Below, in pieces: positions 16,501 to 24,821 of a stretch of DNA of 64,000 nt (its first letter is position 1; every line of letters begins with the position of its first letter). The notes beneath the pieces are model-generated. The model was not told where the DNA came from, ran no database searches, and saw only the letters and a program-made list of their open reading frames with translations. The stretch is taken from assembly GCA_963702525.1 (NCBI GenBank), contig CAVPCY010000012.1:1-64000 (forward strand), given 5' to 3'. The stretch comes from CAVPCY01 sp963702525. GTDB lineage: Bacteria; Actinomycetota; Coriobacteriia; Anaerosomatales; PHET01. The position numbers were made by a program, and so were the translations under genes.

Positions 16501-17352
16501 ATGGTGAGCCTCGTCCCCTACGTGTGCCCGACATGCGGAGCTCCACTCGGACCGAGTGGGGTGTCGTGTTCGTGCGGCGCTGCGTCGGACGCGTGCGACC
16601 CTGCGGTCCCGGACTTCTCCCAAGCGCCCGTCTCCGCTGTTCACGCACGGAGCGAGGCCGTTCGCGCGCGTATGGAGAGCGGGCACGCCTGGACCGGCGC
16701 ACGCGCCAGGCTCGTGCGGAATCTCCTTGGCGAGTACGGAGGACGCGACCCCCTCGTTTTGGATGCCGGCTGCGGTACGGGCGCGTTCGCTGCGTCGCTC
16801 GCGGCCACGGGCGTGCGCGTCGTCGCGGTCGACGCCGAGGTGCCCTCCGAGATCACGGCGGCGGTGCAGTACGCCCGCGCCCGCCTCACCGCGCTTCCCT
16901 TCGCCGAGGCCGCCTTCGACGTGGCCCTCATGCTCGACGTGCTCGAGCATCTCGACGCCGAGAAGCCCGCGCTCGTCGAGATCGCACGCGTCCTTCGCCC
17001 GGGCGGGACGCTCATCGCTACCGTGCCCGCGCTTGAGGCGCTGTGGGGGCCACGCGACGAGCTTGCCGGTCACGCGCGCCGTTACGAGCTCGACTCGTTG
17101 CGCGACGCGATCGAGTCAGCCGGATTCGAGGTCGACCGGATCGGCTTCTGGGCGGCGACCACGCTTCCGCTCCTGCGCGTCTCGCGTGCGGTGGCTCGCG
17201 TGCGTCCCGGTACGCTCGGCGCCGAGGAACGTCCTCCGCGCCTCGTGAACGCCGTGCTGCGTCCGGTCCTGCGTGCGGACGTCGAGCGCGCGCTGGGTCC
17301 GGGTTGGCGGACCGGCTCGTCGCTGTTCGCGGTCGCGAGGACGCCGTCGTGA
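16501..17352 (+). CDS. Class I SAM-dependent methyltransferase with N-terminal zinc-ribbon-like motif
   Basis: 283 residues. An N-terminal CPTCG...CSCG pair suggests a small zinc site. The methyltransferase core follows: motif I VLDAGCGTGAFAASLA (near residue 85), LPFAEAAFDVALMLDVLEHL (motifs post-I/II) and RVLRPGGTLIATVPA (motif III). Likely acceptor is a sugar or lipid-linked intermediate, because the next four genes handle sugars. First gene of the cassette; its TGA overlaps the next GTG start (GTGA). Confidence 0.85.
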   Translation: MVSLVPYVCPTCGAPLGPSGVSCSCGAASDACDPAVPDFSQAPVSAVHARSEAVRARMESGHAWTGARARLVRNLLGEYGGRDPLVLDAGCGTGAFAASLAATGVRVVAVDAEVPSEITAAVQYARARLTALPFAEAAFDVALMLDVLEHLDAEKPALVEIARVLRPGGTLIATVPALEALWGPRDELAGHARRYELDSLRDAIESAGFEVDRIGFWAATTLPLLRVSRAVARVRPGTLGAEERPPRLVNAVLRPVLRADVERALGPGWRTGSSLFAVARTPS

Positions 17353-18209
17353 GCGCCGCGCCCGCTTGCTCGGGAACCGTCCGCCCGCCGTCAGCCGGTG
17401 ACGGCTTCGAGCTCCTGCTCTTCACGGCGCTTCCACAGGTGGCCGCCGCCGCGCACGCCGCGGGCATCGATGGCGTCGTCATCGACTTGGAGTATCGCGA
17501 CAAGGAGGCCCGCCAGTTCGGCGCCGACACCGAGGTGAACCGCCACACGCCTGCGGACGTTCGCGCGTGTCGCGCGGCGACAGCTGGTCACCTTATCGTC
17601 CGCATCAACGCTGTCGGAGAGTGGACGTCGACCGAGGTCGACGCGGTCCTCGATGCGGGTGCTGACGAGATCCTCGTGCCCATGGTCACGGATCCTGCGC
17701 AGGTCGAGAGCGTGATGGGACAGGTCGGACCGCGCGCACGCGTCGGTGCTCTCGTGGAGACGCCAGAGGCCGTTGCGTCCGCCGGCGCTATCGCGTCGCT
17801 CGGCCTCTCCCGCATCTATCTGGGCTTGAACGACCTCGCTATCGCTCGGAAGACGCCCAACCTCTTCACGGCGCTGCTCGACGGTACCGCCGACCGCGTC
17901 GCCCGTCAGGTCGTCGCGGCCGGGGTATCGTTCGGCCTCGGGGGGCTGACCCTCCCCGGCCACGGCGCTCCCGTGCCATCCACGCTGCTCGCGGGCGAGA
18001 TGGCGCGACTCGGCTGCTCACACGTGTTTCTCCGGCGTTCGTTTCTGCGTGACGTTCCCATCTCGGACTTCGAGTCCGCCGCAGTGCGCATTCACGCGGC
18101 GATGAGGACTGCTCGCCGCCGCACTCCCGCACAGGAGGCCGCGGACCGCGCCGCGCTCGTCGAGTCGGTTTCGAGCTGGGTTGCCGGAGCGAGGCCGACC
18201 CATGCCTGA
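17349..18209 (+). CDS. HpcH/HpaI aldolase / CitE-like family protein
   Basis: 286 residues from GTG 17349 overlapping the methyltransferase stop. HpcH/HpaI features: VVIDLEYRDK (acidic metal-site strand), HLIVRINAV, GADEILVPMV, VGALVETPEAVASA (metal-binding Glu) and YLGLNDLA (Asp). Family enzymes are Mg-dependent class II aldolases or lyases acting on 2-oxo acids or acyl-CoA. Here it is locked by overlaps between a methyltransferase and a sugar epimerase, so it may make or open a carbon chain for an unusual sugar. That is inference; no substrate is evident. Confidence 0.8.
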   Translation: MSAAPACSGTVRPPSAGDGFELLLFTALPQVAAAAHAAGIDGVVIDLEYRDKEARQFGADTEVNRHTPADVRACRAATAGHLIVRINAVGEWTSTEVDAVLDAGADEILVPMVTDPAQVESVMGQVGPRARVGALVETPEAVASAGAIASLGLSRIYLGLNDLAIARKTPNLFTALLDGTADRVARQVVAAGVSFGLGGLTLPGHGAPVPSTLLAGEMARLGCSHVFLRRSFLRDVPISDFESAAVRIHAAMRTARRRTPAQEAADRAALVESVSSWVAGARPTHA

Positions 18210-19158
18210 CTTCGGAGGGCGTCGTGTCATGGTCACCGGCGTCACCGGTTGGATCGGCGGTGCGCTCGTCCCCGCGCTTGTCGCTGGAGGTGCCGAGGTC
18301 CACGCCCTCGCCCGCGATTCCGAGCGGATTCCTTTCGCGACGGGCGTGTTCGCCTCGGTCAAGGTCCACGCGGCCGATCTCGCCGATGCGGTGTCCGTGC
18401 GCCGCACGCTCGCCGAGATCCGGCCCGACGTCGTCATCCACCTTGCAGTCGCACGCGGCGATGCCACGGTCGAACAGCGCGAACGGCTCTGGAGCGTGAA
18501 CGTGCTCGGCACGGTCGCGCTGCTCGAGTCTGCGGCGCAGGTTGGGTGCACCCGGTTCGTGCACGCGGGCAGTTCGCTCGAATACGGGTTGCTCGGGAGC
18601 GCCTTCTCCGAGTCCGACGCGATGCGTCCGGTGACCGCCTTTGGGGCCTCGAAGCTCGCGGCGACCGTGGCCGTTTCGCAGGCGGGCATCGCGGGACGGC
18701 TCGACACGGTCACCCTCCGCCTCTTCTCGGTGTACGGGCCCGGAGAGCCGCCCAAGCGGCTCGTTCCCACGGCGATCCGCGCGGCGTTGCTCGGCGACGT
18801 GTTGCCGCTGACCGCGACGCGTCCGGTGCGGGACTTCGTGTTCATCGACGACGTGTGCGATGCACTGCTCCTCGCCGCAGGCGCCGACGCGCTCCCTGTA
18901 CCGGGCGCCGTCTACAACGTCGGGACCGGGATCGAGACCGGCAACGCCCAGGTCGTGGACGCGATCGAACGGGTGACGGGCCGCCGGGTGCGGCGCTCGG
19001 TGGGCGCGTACGCCGCGCACGCGAGCGACCGCTCGCCCTGGCGGGCCGACACGACGCTCGCACGCGAGGAGCTGGGGTGGGAAGCGGTCACGACCCTCGA
19101 CGTCGGTCTCGCAGCGCACGTGGCGGCGATCGGCGCCGAGCTAGGGCTCGCGCCGTGA
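18202..19158 (+). CDS. NAD-dependent sugar epimerase/dehydratase (extended SDR) with altered active site
   Basis: 318 residues from ATG 18202 overlapping the aldolase stop. VTGVTGWIGGALV is the glycine-rich NAD loop, then DVVIHLAVARG and HAGSSLEYG; LRLFSVYGPGEPPKRL and RDFVFIDDVCDALLLA follow as in nucleotide-sugar epimerases. The usual YxxxK catalytic pair reads AFGASK, so the Tyr is replaced by Phe. Either another residue takes over or the activity differs. Part of the 16.5-21.4 kb glycan cassette; its stop overlaps the next GTG. Confidence 0.85.
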   Translation: MPDFGGRRVMVTGVTGWIGGALVPALVAGGAEVHALARDSERIPFATGVFASVKVHAADLADAVSVRRTLAEIRPDVVIHLAVARGDATVEQRERLWSVNVLGTVALLESAAQVGCTRFVHAGSSLEYGLLGSAFSESDAMRPVTAFGASKLAATVAVSQAGIAGRLDTVTLRLFSVYGPGEPPKRLVPTAIRAALLGDVLPLTATRPVRDFVFIDDVCDALLLAAGADALPVPGAVYNVGTGIETGNAQVVDAIERVTGRRVRRSVGAYAAHASDRSPWRADTTLAREELGWEAVTTLDVGLAAHVAAIGAELGLAP

Positions 19159-19907
19159 GCGTCCCTGACGCGATCCCCGACGTGAGCGTTGTCGCCCCGG
19201 TCTACCGGAATCGCGACACCCTCATCGAGTTGCATCACCGCGTGGGAGCCGTCCTCGATCGCGCCGGGAAGAGCTGGGAGCTCGTGCTCGTCGACGACTG
19301 CGGTCCCGACGAGTCTCGTTCGGAGATCGACCGGCTCGCCGGGCTCGACCCGCGCGTCGTCGCGGTCCAACGCGAACGGCGCGGGGGGCAGCATCGCGCG
19401 CTCGTCACCGGTATCGCAGCGAGCCGCGGGGCGGCTGTGGTCACGCTCGACGCGGATCTTCAGGACCCGCCCGAGGCGTTGCCGCTGCTGCTCGATCGGC
19501 TCATCGAGGCCCCGGTGGTCTACGCCGGCAGGCGGGGCACGTATCAGTCGGCGTACCGCCACGCGACGTCGCGCGTGTTCAAGTGGGCGATCGGGCTGGT
19601 TGCGGGGATGCCCTCCGATGCGGGCGCGTTCCTCGCGCTCGACCGCCCGGCAGCTGACGCGATCGCGCGCTTTCGGACGCGCACCCCGTTCGTGCCCGCG
19701 ATGGCGGCGCTGCTCGGCCGCGGCTGCACGAGCGTCGGGGTCGAGCGCTCCCCCCGCGCGCGCGGGACTTCGGCGTACTCGAGCGGCAGGCGCCTGGGCG
19801 CCGGGGTCAGCGCGCTGTCGCACGCGATCGTGTGGCGGTTCGCGGGAACCGGTCTCGCAGCCGCGCGCGTCGGCTCGCAAGCCGCCGAGCATCCGGCGCA
19901 CCCGTGA
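19155..19907 (+). CDS. Family 2 glycosyltransferase (DPM1/ArnC-like)
   Basis: 250 residues from GTG 19155. Typical GT2 A-fold: VSVVAPVYRNRDTL at the N-terminus, LVLVDDCGPDES (nucleotide-binding), TLDADLQDPPEALP (DxD-type metal site) and YAGRRGTYQS. The polyprenyl-phosphate glycosyltransferase pattern suggests it transfers a sugar to a lipid carrier, the donor for the following GT-C protein. It lacks the usual C-terminal two-helix membrane segment. GTGA overlaps on both sides. Confidence 0.87.
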   Translation: MSVPDAIPDVSVVAPVYRNRDTLIELHHRVGAVLDRAGKSWELVLVDDCGPDESRSEIDRLAGLDPRVVAVQRERRGGQHRALVTGIAASRGAAVVTLDADLQDPPEALPLLLDRLIEAPVVYAGRRGTYQSAYRHATSRVFKWAIGLVAGMPSDAGAFLALDRPAADAIARFRTRTPFVPAMAALLGRGCTSVGVERSPRARGTSAYSSGRRLGAGVSALSHAIVWRFAGTGLAAARVGSQAAEHPAHP

Positions 19908-21424
19908 GCGCGCGTAGGCGCATACGCGGTTGGACGGTGCTGTTCGCGGCCGCCGGCGCGGCTGCGGTAGCGGCGGTCGTTTGGGGGGTGTCGGCGCGCA
20001 CGTTCCTCGCCGATGAGGCATGGTTCGGGCAGGTCGCAGCTCGGGTGGCGCGAGGCGAGACCCTCTACAAGGATGTCTGGATCGGCGTCACGCCCCTGTC
20101 GGTGTGGGCGACGGCGTTGCTCGGCCGGGTCTTCGGCACGACTCTGGTCGCCGTGAAGGTGTTCTCGGGTGTCGCGTTCGTCCTGAGCGCGGTCCTGGTG
20201 GTGCTCGTTGCGCGGACCGTGCGCCTGTCGCTGCCGGCGACGGTCGCGACGCTTGCGCTCCTCCTCGTCACGAGCCCGCCAGGCCGGGCGGGCGCCGGCT
20301 CGGGCTACAACACCGGCATCGTGCCCCTCACGCTCGCGTGCCTGCTCGCCGCCGTGACCTGGTGGGAGTCGGAGGAGGCCGACCGGCCCGCGCTCGCCGC
20401 GGTGGCGGGCGCGCTCGCCGCGGTGGCGTTCGGGGTCAAGCAGAACGCTGGCGTGCTCATGATGCTCGCGTTCACGGGTACGGTCGGGGCCGCCCCGCTC
20501 CAGCCGGGCGGCAGGCGGCGTTCCCTCGGGGTCGGGTGGGCGGCCTTCGGGGTCGGGTTCCTCGTGCTGGCCGTCGCTGTGGCGTTCACGGCGGGCGTCG
20601 CGGCGCCGGTCTCGTGGTTCTTGAAAGGCCGATACCTCTCGATGGCGGGCGTCGGCTTCGCCGCAGCGTTCCTCGGCTCATGGCGAGCGGCGTTCGCCGA
20701 GGGCGGGTGGAGGCTGCCTGCGGCCCTCTCCCAACTGCTCGCGTTCCCCTCAGCCGCGGCCGGCGTGCTCGTGCCGGCGATCGCCGTGTTGCGCGCGCCT
20801 CGGCGCGTCGGGTGCGTCGGTCTCGCGTTCGGAGTGGCCGCCGTGCTGTGCGGCTTCCCTCGATACGACCTGCCGCATCTTTCGGTGGTCGCCCCGCTGG
20901 CCATTGCGAGCGCCGCGGTGGGCTGGTCGGTGCTCTCCCGCGATGCGGCGCTTCCGGGCCGCATCGCGTGGTGGGTCGCCGGGATCGCGGTTGGGGTCGC
21001 CGTCGTGGCGACGGTCGGCGTGACCCTTGACGCCGCGCGGACCCGAGTCGCGGTGGCCTCAGCCGTAAGCGGCGTCGGGCGCGTCGCCCCCGCCGAGAAG
21101 GACCGGATCGACGGCGGCGTGGCCGCGTTGCGGGCCGCACCCGGGGATCGCGTCTTCGTCATCAGCGCGTGGTCGGGCCTCTACTCGCTCTCGGCGGGCC
21201 TCTCCAACCCGTTGCCCTGGGACTACCCGCTGTCGGTCGCGCTGCCCCCGTCGGCCGCTCGGCAGCTCGCGGAGCGGGTCGATGCGGGCGCCGTCGACGG
21301 CGTGTGGATCGACTCGGCGATGGGCGGCAGCGGGTGGCAGCCGCTCGAGATGGTGCTGTGGGTACGCCGCAACATGAGCGAGGCGACGAGCACGCCGTAC
21401 GGCACGCTCTACGTCCCCCGCTAG
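19904..21424 (+). CDS. GT-C fold membrane glycosyltransferase (PMT/ArnT-like)
   Basis: 506 residues with about 10-12 membrane helices. After the first helix, ARTFLADEAWFGQVAARV contains the acidic residues typical of the GT-C first periplasmic loop; YKDVWIGVTPLS follows. The C-terminal 100 residues form a soluble domain. GT-C enzymes use polyprenyl-phosphate sugars on the outer face of the membrane, consistent with the GT2 partner upstream. Last gene of the cassette, start GTG overlapping the GT2 stop. A short hairpin at 21435-21452 follows. Confidence 0.78.
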   Translation: MSARRRIRGWTVLFAAAGAAAVAAVVWGVSARTFLADEAWFGQVAARVARGETLYKDVWIGVTPLSVWATALLGRVFGTTLVAVKVFSGVAFVLSAVLVVLVARTVRLSLPATVATLALLLVTSPPGRAGAGSGYNTGIVPLTLACLLAAVTWWESEEADRPALAAVAGALAAVAFGVKQNAGVLMMLAFTGTVGAAPLQPGGRRRSLGVGWAAFGVGFLVLAVAVAFTAGVAAPVSWFLKGRYLSMAGVGFAAAFLGSWRAAFAEGGWRLPAALSQLLAFPSAAAGVLVPAIAVLRAPRRVGCVGLAFGVAAVLCGFPRYDLPHLSVVAPLAIASAAVGWSVLSRDAALPGRIAWWVAGIAVGVAVVATVGVTLDAARTRVAVASAVSGVGRVAPAEKDRIDGGVAALRAAPGDRVFVISAWSGLYSLSAGLSNPLPWDYPLSVALPPSAARQLAERVDAGAVDGVWIDSAMGGSGWQPLEMVLWVRRNMSEATSTPYGTLYVPR

Positions 21425-21434
21425 CGGTCAACGG

Positions 21435-21452
21435 ACCCGCGTGTACGCGGGT
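21435..21452 (+). terminator. Candidate terminator hairpin after glycan cassette
   Basis: ACCCGCG-tgta-CGCGGGT, a 7-bp stem beginning 10 bases after the GT-C stop, followed only by TCTC. Weak as an intrinsic terminator. Confidence 0.35.
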
Positions 21453-21528
21453 TCTCGGGCGGCGGGGTCGTCCGTCGGGCACTACCCCCGCATCTACAGT
21501 CTGTACATGCGAAGTCCCGAACGTACCG

Positions 21529-21984
21529 CTACTTCTCCTCGTGCCTGCGCATGATGTCGACGATCGCGCGGGTCTTGCCCGACTTCTGGGCGCGTTCGCG
21601 CTTCATCTGCTCGCGCTTGGCCGGGTCGAGCATGTCGGCTACCCGCTGCTGGAGGTCCTTGGGCGTGAACGGCTTGGTGATGTAGTCGGCCGTCCCTTCG
21701 TCGAACGCCTCGAGTTGCTGCTGGTAGTCGCCTACAGCCGAGAGATGGATGATCGGGATGTCCTTGGTCTCCGGGTCGGCGTGCAGGCGCTTGCGCACCT
21801 CGTTGCCGTCCATCTGCGGCATCATGATGTCGAGGATGATCAGGTCGGGCTGACGCGACTTGGCGTACACGAGTGCGTCGACGCCGTTCTCGGCGGTGAT
21901 GAGCTCGTAGCCCTTCGAATCGAGAGTCGCGGTCACCAGCCTCAGGATCGAAGGCTCGTCGTCGACTATCAGGATTATCGCCAT
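21529..21984 (-). CDS. Single-domain response regulator with basic tail
   Basis: 151 residues: receiver domain with acidic pair VDDEP, phospho-acceptor in LIILDIMMPQMDG (about D52), the Thr/Ser switch (HLSAVG) and the Lys in ITKPFTPKDL. After residue 120 there is a charged helical tail (KREQMKRERAQK) but no DNA-binding output domain. Start ATG 21984 behind GGGAGACGACC. Third gene of the kinase-receiver operon; it probably relays phosphate from the hybrid kinase upstream. Confidence 0.88.
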   Translation of the reverse strand: MAIILIVDDEPSILRLVTATLDSKGYELITAENGVDALVYAKSRQPDLIILDIMMPQMDGNEVRKRLHADPETKDIPIIHLSAVGDYQQQLEAFDEGTADYITKPFTPKDLQQRVADMLDPAKREQMKRERAQKSGKTRAIVDIMRRHEEK

Positions 21985-22021
21985 GGTCGTCTCCCGCTCC
22001 TGTTCGTGTCCGATACGCGTT

Positions 22022-22387
22022 CTATTCGCCGAGAAACCCGCGTACCTGCTCCACGAGGTCCTTGGGTGTGAACGGCTTGCAGATGTAGTCGAGCGCTCCG
22101 GCCTCCAGCCCGATGGCCTGCTCGGCCTTCTGACTCTTCGCCGAGAGCATCACCACGGGGATGGCTTGGGTGGCCGGGTTCGCCTTGAGACGCCGGCACG
22201 CTTCGTAGCCGTCGAGCACCGGCATCATCACGTCGAGCAGGATCAGGTCAGGCTGCTCGCGCTCGGCTATCTCGACGGCGGTTAGCCCGTCGCTGGCCTC
22301 GATGACGTCGAATCCCTTCGAGCTCAGAGAGAACGACACGAGCTTGAGGATGTGCGGCTCGTCGTCGACTGCGAGGATTCGCGTCAC
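22022..22387 (-). CDS. Single-domain response regulator (CheY-like)
   Basis: 121 residues, a stand-alone receiver: AVDDEPH acidic pocket, LILLDVMMPVLDGYE with the phospho-Asp near residue 52, VVMLSAKS switch region and YICKPFTPKDL with the conserved Lys. Start is GTG 22387, immediately after the kinase stop codon, behind GGGGGTG. No output domain, so it acts as a phosphorelay or protein-interaction receiver for the adjacent kinase. Confidence 0.88.
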   Translation of the reverse strand: MTRILAVDDEPHILKLVSFSLSSKGFDVIEASDGLTAVEIAEREQPDLILLDVMMPVLDGYEACRRLKANPATQAIPVVMLSAKSQKAEQAIGLEAGALDYICKPFTPKDLVEQVRGFLGE

Positions 22388-24748
22388 CTAGGCACCCCCA
22401 AGCGGCACGCTTGAGAGCAACTTCTCGACCTCGGCGGCGATACCTTCCGGCGAGAGCGGCTTGTTGATGCGGCCCGCCACGCCCGCGAGAAGTTCCGTGT
22501 TGGCCGAGTCGACAGGGTGCGCTGTCATCACCACGATGGGCGTGTCGGCCCAATCGGGGTGCGTCTTGACGGTCTTGATGACCTCGAAGCCGTCCATCTT
22601 GGGCATCCGAAGGTCGAGCAGCATCACATCGGGCAGCCGCTTCTCCATCGCCGCGATCGCCTCGGTGCCGTCGTACGCCGTTGTAACCGAGAAGCCGCGG
22701 CGTCGTAGCGTCTCGGACAGGAGCGAGACCACCGAGCGGTCGTCATCGACCACGAGCACGAGCGGGGAGTCGGCGGCTCCCACCAGGCTGCCCACGATGT
22801 CGAGCAGCTTGGTCTGGTCGATCGGCTTCTCGAGGTAGTTCGCCGCCCCGAAGCGACAGCTGCGCCCCTCGTCGCACACGATCGAGAGCACCACCACCGG
22901 GATCGAGGCGGTGTCGGGATTGGACTTGAAGCGCTGTATCAGCTCGAAACCGTCGCCGTCTTCGAGGATCACGTCCAAGGTGATGACCTGCGGTTTTACG
23001 CGAGCCGCGATAGCCAGCGCATCCTCCGAGTTGTACGCCTTGTAGACGCGGAAGCCGCGGCGCATGAGGTACGTCTCGATGAGGGTGGCGATCTCGGGGT
23101 CGCTGTCGACCACGAGCACCGTGCCGCCCTCCTTCGCCGGTCCCGCTATCTCGGGGTCGCGCATCATCTCCTCGGGAGCTACGGGCAGCGTGAACCAGAA
23201 CGTCGAGCCGGAGCCCGGCGTGCTCTTCACACCGATCTCACCGCCCAGCAGCTCGATGATGCTCTTGCAGATCGACAGCCCCAGTCCCGTGCCGCCGATC
23301 TCGCGCGTCATCGCCGAGTCGACCCGGTAGAACTTCGTGAACAGCATCTTCTGGTCGTCTCGGCTGATTCCCAGGCCCTTGTCGGCCACCGAGACCCTGA
23401 CGGTGTCGCCGGTGTGCTTGGCGCTGATGGTCACGTCGCCGCCCTCGGGCGAGTACTTGATGGCGTTGCTGACCAAGTTGAGCAGCACTTGGCGCACCCG
23501 GTCGATGTCCGCGGCAGCGAGCGGCAGGTCGTCAGGCACCCGCAGCTTGATCTCGCGACCGGACTGGCCGGCGAGCGCGCGGAACGTGTCGGCGGCGCCC
23601 TCGATCAGGTCGGGCAGGTACTGCGGCTCGACCTTGAGGTGGATGCGCCCGGACTCGATGCGAGAGATGTCGAGCATGTCGTTGATGAGCTCGACGAGCC
23701 GGTCAGAGTTCTCCTGCACGATGCCGAGGAACTCCTTCTGGATCTCGTTGATCTCGCCCGCATCGCCGTCGAGTATCAGGTCGACGTAGCCCTTGATCGA
23801 GGTGAGCGGCGTTCGAAGTTCGTGGCTCACCGTCGAGACGAACTCGTTCTTCATCTGGGCGATCTCGTACTCAGAGGTGATGTCGCGGATCGCGATCACG
23901 CGCCCGGTGTAGTCGCCGTCGCTGTCGGTGATGGGCGTGACCTTCACCTTGACCACGAGCTGCTCGCCCTCGCGCTCCAGGCTGAGCTCGCGGTACTCGT
24001 CCTCGGCAAGCGGGTCGAGGTTCTCGCTGAGCAGCTCGCGCGTGACGCATTCGCGGCAGCGCGCGATCTTGTCGGCGAAGTTCAGCGGGACGTCGGGGCC
24101 GTCGCATGTGGTCCCGCTCATCAACCAGCAACGCAGATCCACCGAGTCGAACGCGGGGCAGTCGGGCATCTCGCAGTTCATGATGTCACGGCATCGCGCG
24201 GGCCCGCCCTCGGGCGGCGGTACGGGGTCGAGCCCGAGCAGCTCGTCCACCGAGACCCGGGTGCCCAGCAGCTCGTGCTCGGTCGCGTGCAGCATGGCGA
24301 GCGCCGCCGGGTTGGCGTAGGTGACCTCGTCGGATGCCGAGAGCACCAGCAGGCCGTCGGTGGTGGCCTTGAGCACCGCCTCGACTCGCTCGCGGCGCCC
24401 CACGACCAGGCTGTCGTCGTGCAGGCTCACCGCAAGCGAGCGCGGGCCTGAATGGGAGCGCCATGCCCGGCACGACAGTGCCCGGTCTCCGACCAGTATC
24501 GAGAACGGCCGAGAAGGGCAGCGCGTGCCGGATTCGAGCAGGTGCGCGATGCGCTCGTGCAGGGAGCCCGGCAGCGCGTCGAGGTGAGATCCGGTGAGGT
24601 CGCCGTCGAGCCCCAGAAGGGCCGCCGCCGAGTCGTTCGCGTACAGCACCAAGCCGCGCTCGTCGAAGCAGACGAGGCCATCCTCGGCCACGTCCAGCAG
24701 TCGCGCGAGCTCGGCGTCATGGTCGTGCCGTGAACGCCCACTCGTCAT
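22388..24748 (-). CDS. Soluble hybrid histidine kinase: PAS-PAS(Cys-rich)-HisKA-HATPase-REC-REC
   Basis: 786 residues from ATG 24748 behind GAAGAGGCG. Order: PAS (about 12-60), a second PAS from about 118, a cysteine-rich insert with Cys at 186, 192, 197, 207, 215, 231 and 234 (CRDIMNC, CPAF, RCWLMSGTTC, CREC), a PAC-like segment, HisKA with SHELRTPL (His about 309), HATPase with NLVSNAIKYS and VADKGLGIS, then two receivers, the first with TLDVILEDGDGF and the second with MLLDLRMPKMDGF. No membrane segment, so it senses an intracellular signal. The Cys block resembles the 'two-CW' modules seen in some bacterial signalling proteins and may bind a metal or sense redox state. It heads an operon with two single receivers. 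Confidence 0.9.
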   Translation of the reverse strand: MTSGRSRHDHDAELARLLDVAEDGLVCFDERGLVLYANDSAAALLGLDGDLTGSHLDALPGSLHERIAHLLESGTRCPSRPFSILVGDRALSCRAWRSHSGPRSLAVSLHDDSLVVGRRERVEAVLKATTDGLLVLSASDEVTYANPAALAMLHATEHELLGTRVSVDELLGLDPVPPPEGGPARCRDIMNCEMPDCPAFDSVDLRCWLMSGTTCDGPDVPLNFADKIARCRECVTRELLSENLDPLAEDEYRELSLEREGEQLVVKVKVTPITDSDGDYTGRVIAIRDITSEYEIAQMKNEFVSTVSHELRTPLTSIKGYVDLILDGDAGEINEIQKEFLGIVQENSDRLVELINDMLDISRIESGRIHLKVEPQYLPDLIEGAADTFRALAGQSGREIKLRVPDDLPLAAADIDRVRQVLLNLVSNAIKYSPEGGDVTISAKHTGDTVRVSVADKGLGISRDDQKMLFTKFYRVDSAMTREIGGTGLGLSICKSIIELLGGEIGVKSTPGSGSTFWFTLPVAPEEMMRDPEIAGPAKEGGTVLVVDSDPEIATLIETYLMRRGFRVYKAYNSEDALAIAARVKPQVITLDVILEDGDGFELIQRFKSNPDTASIPVVVLSIVCDEGRSCRFGAANYLEKPIDQTKLLDIVGSLVGAADSPLVLVVDDDRSVVSLLSETLRRRGFSVTTAYDGTEAIAAMEKRLPDVMLLDLRMPKMDGFEVIKTVKTHPDWADTPIVVMTAHPVDSANTELLAGVAGRINKPLSPEGIAAEVEKLLSSVPLGGA

Positions 24749-24821
24749 GTGTCGCCTCTTCGAGGCATGCGGTTCCGCTACTTGTTTCGGACTTCGACAG
24801 GTAGGGGCGGGTTCCTGCCCG

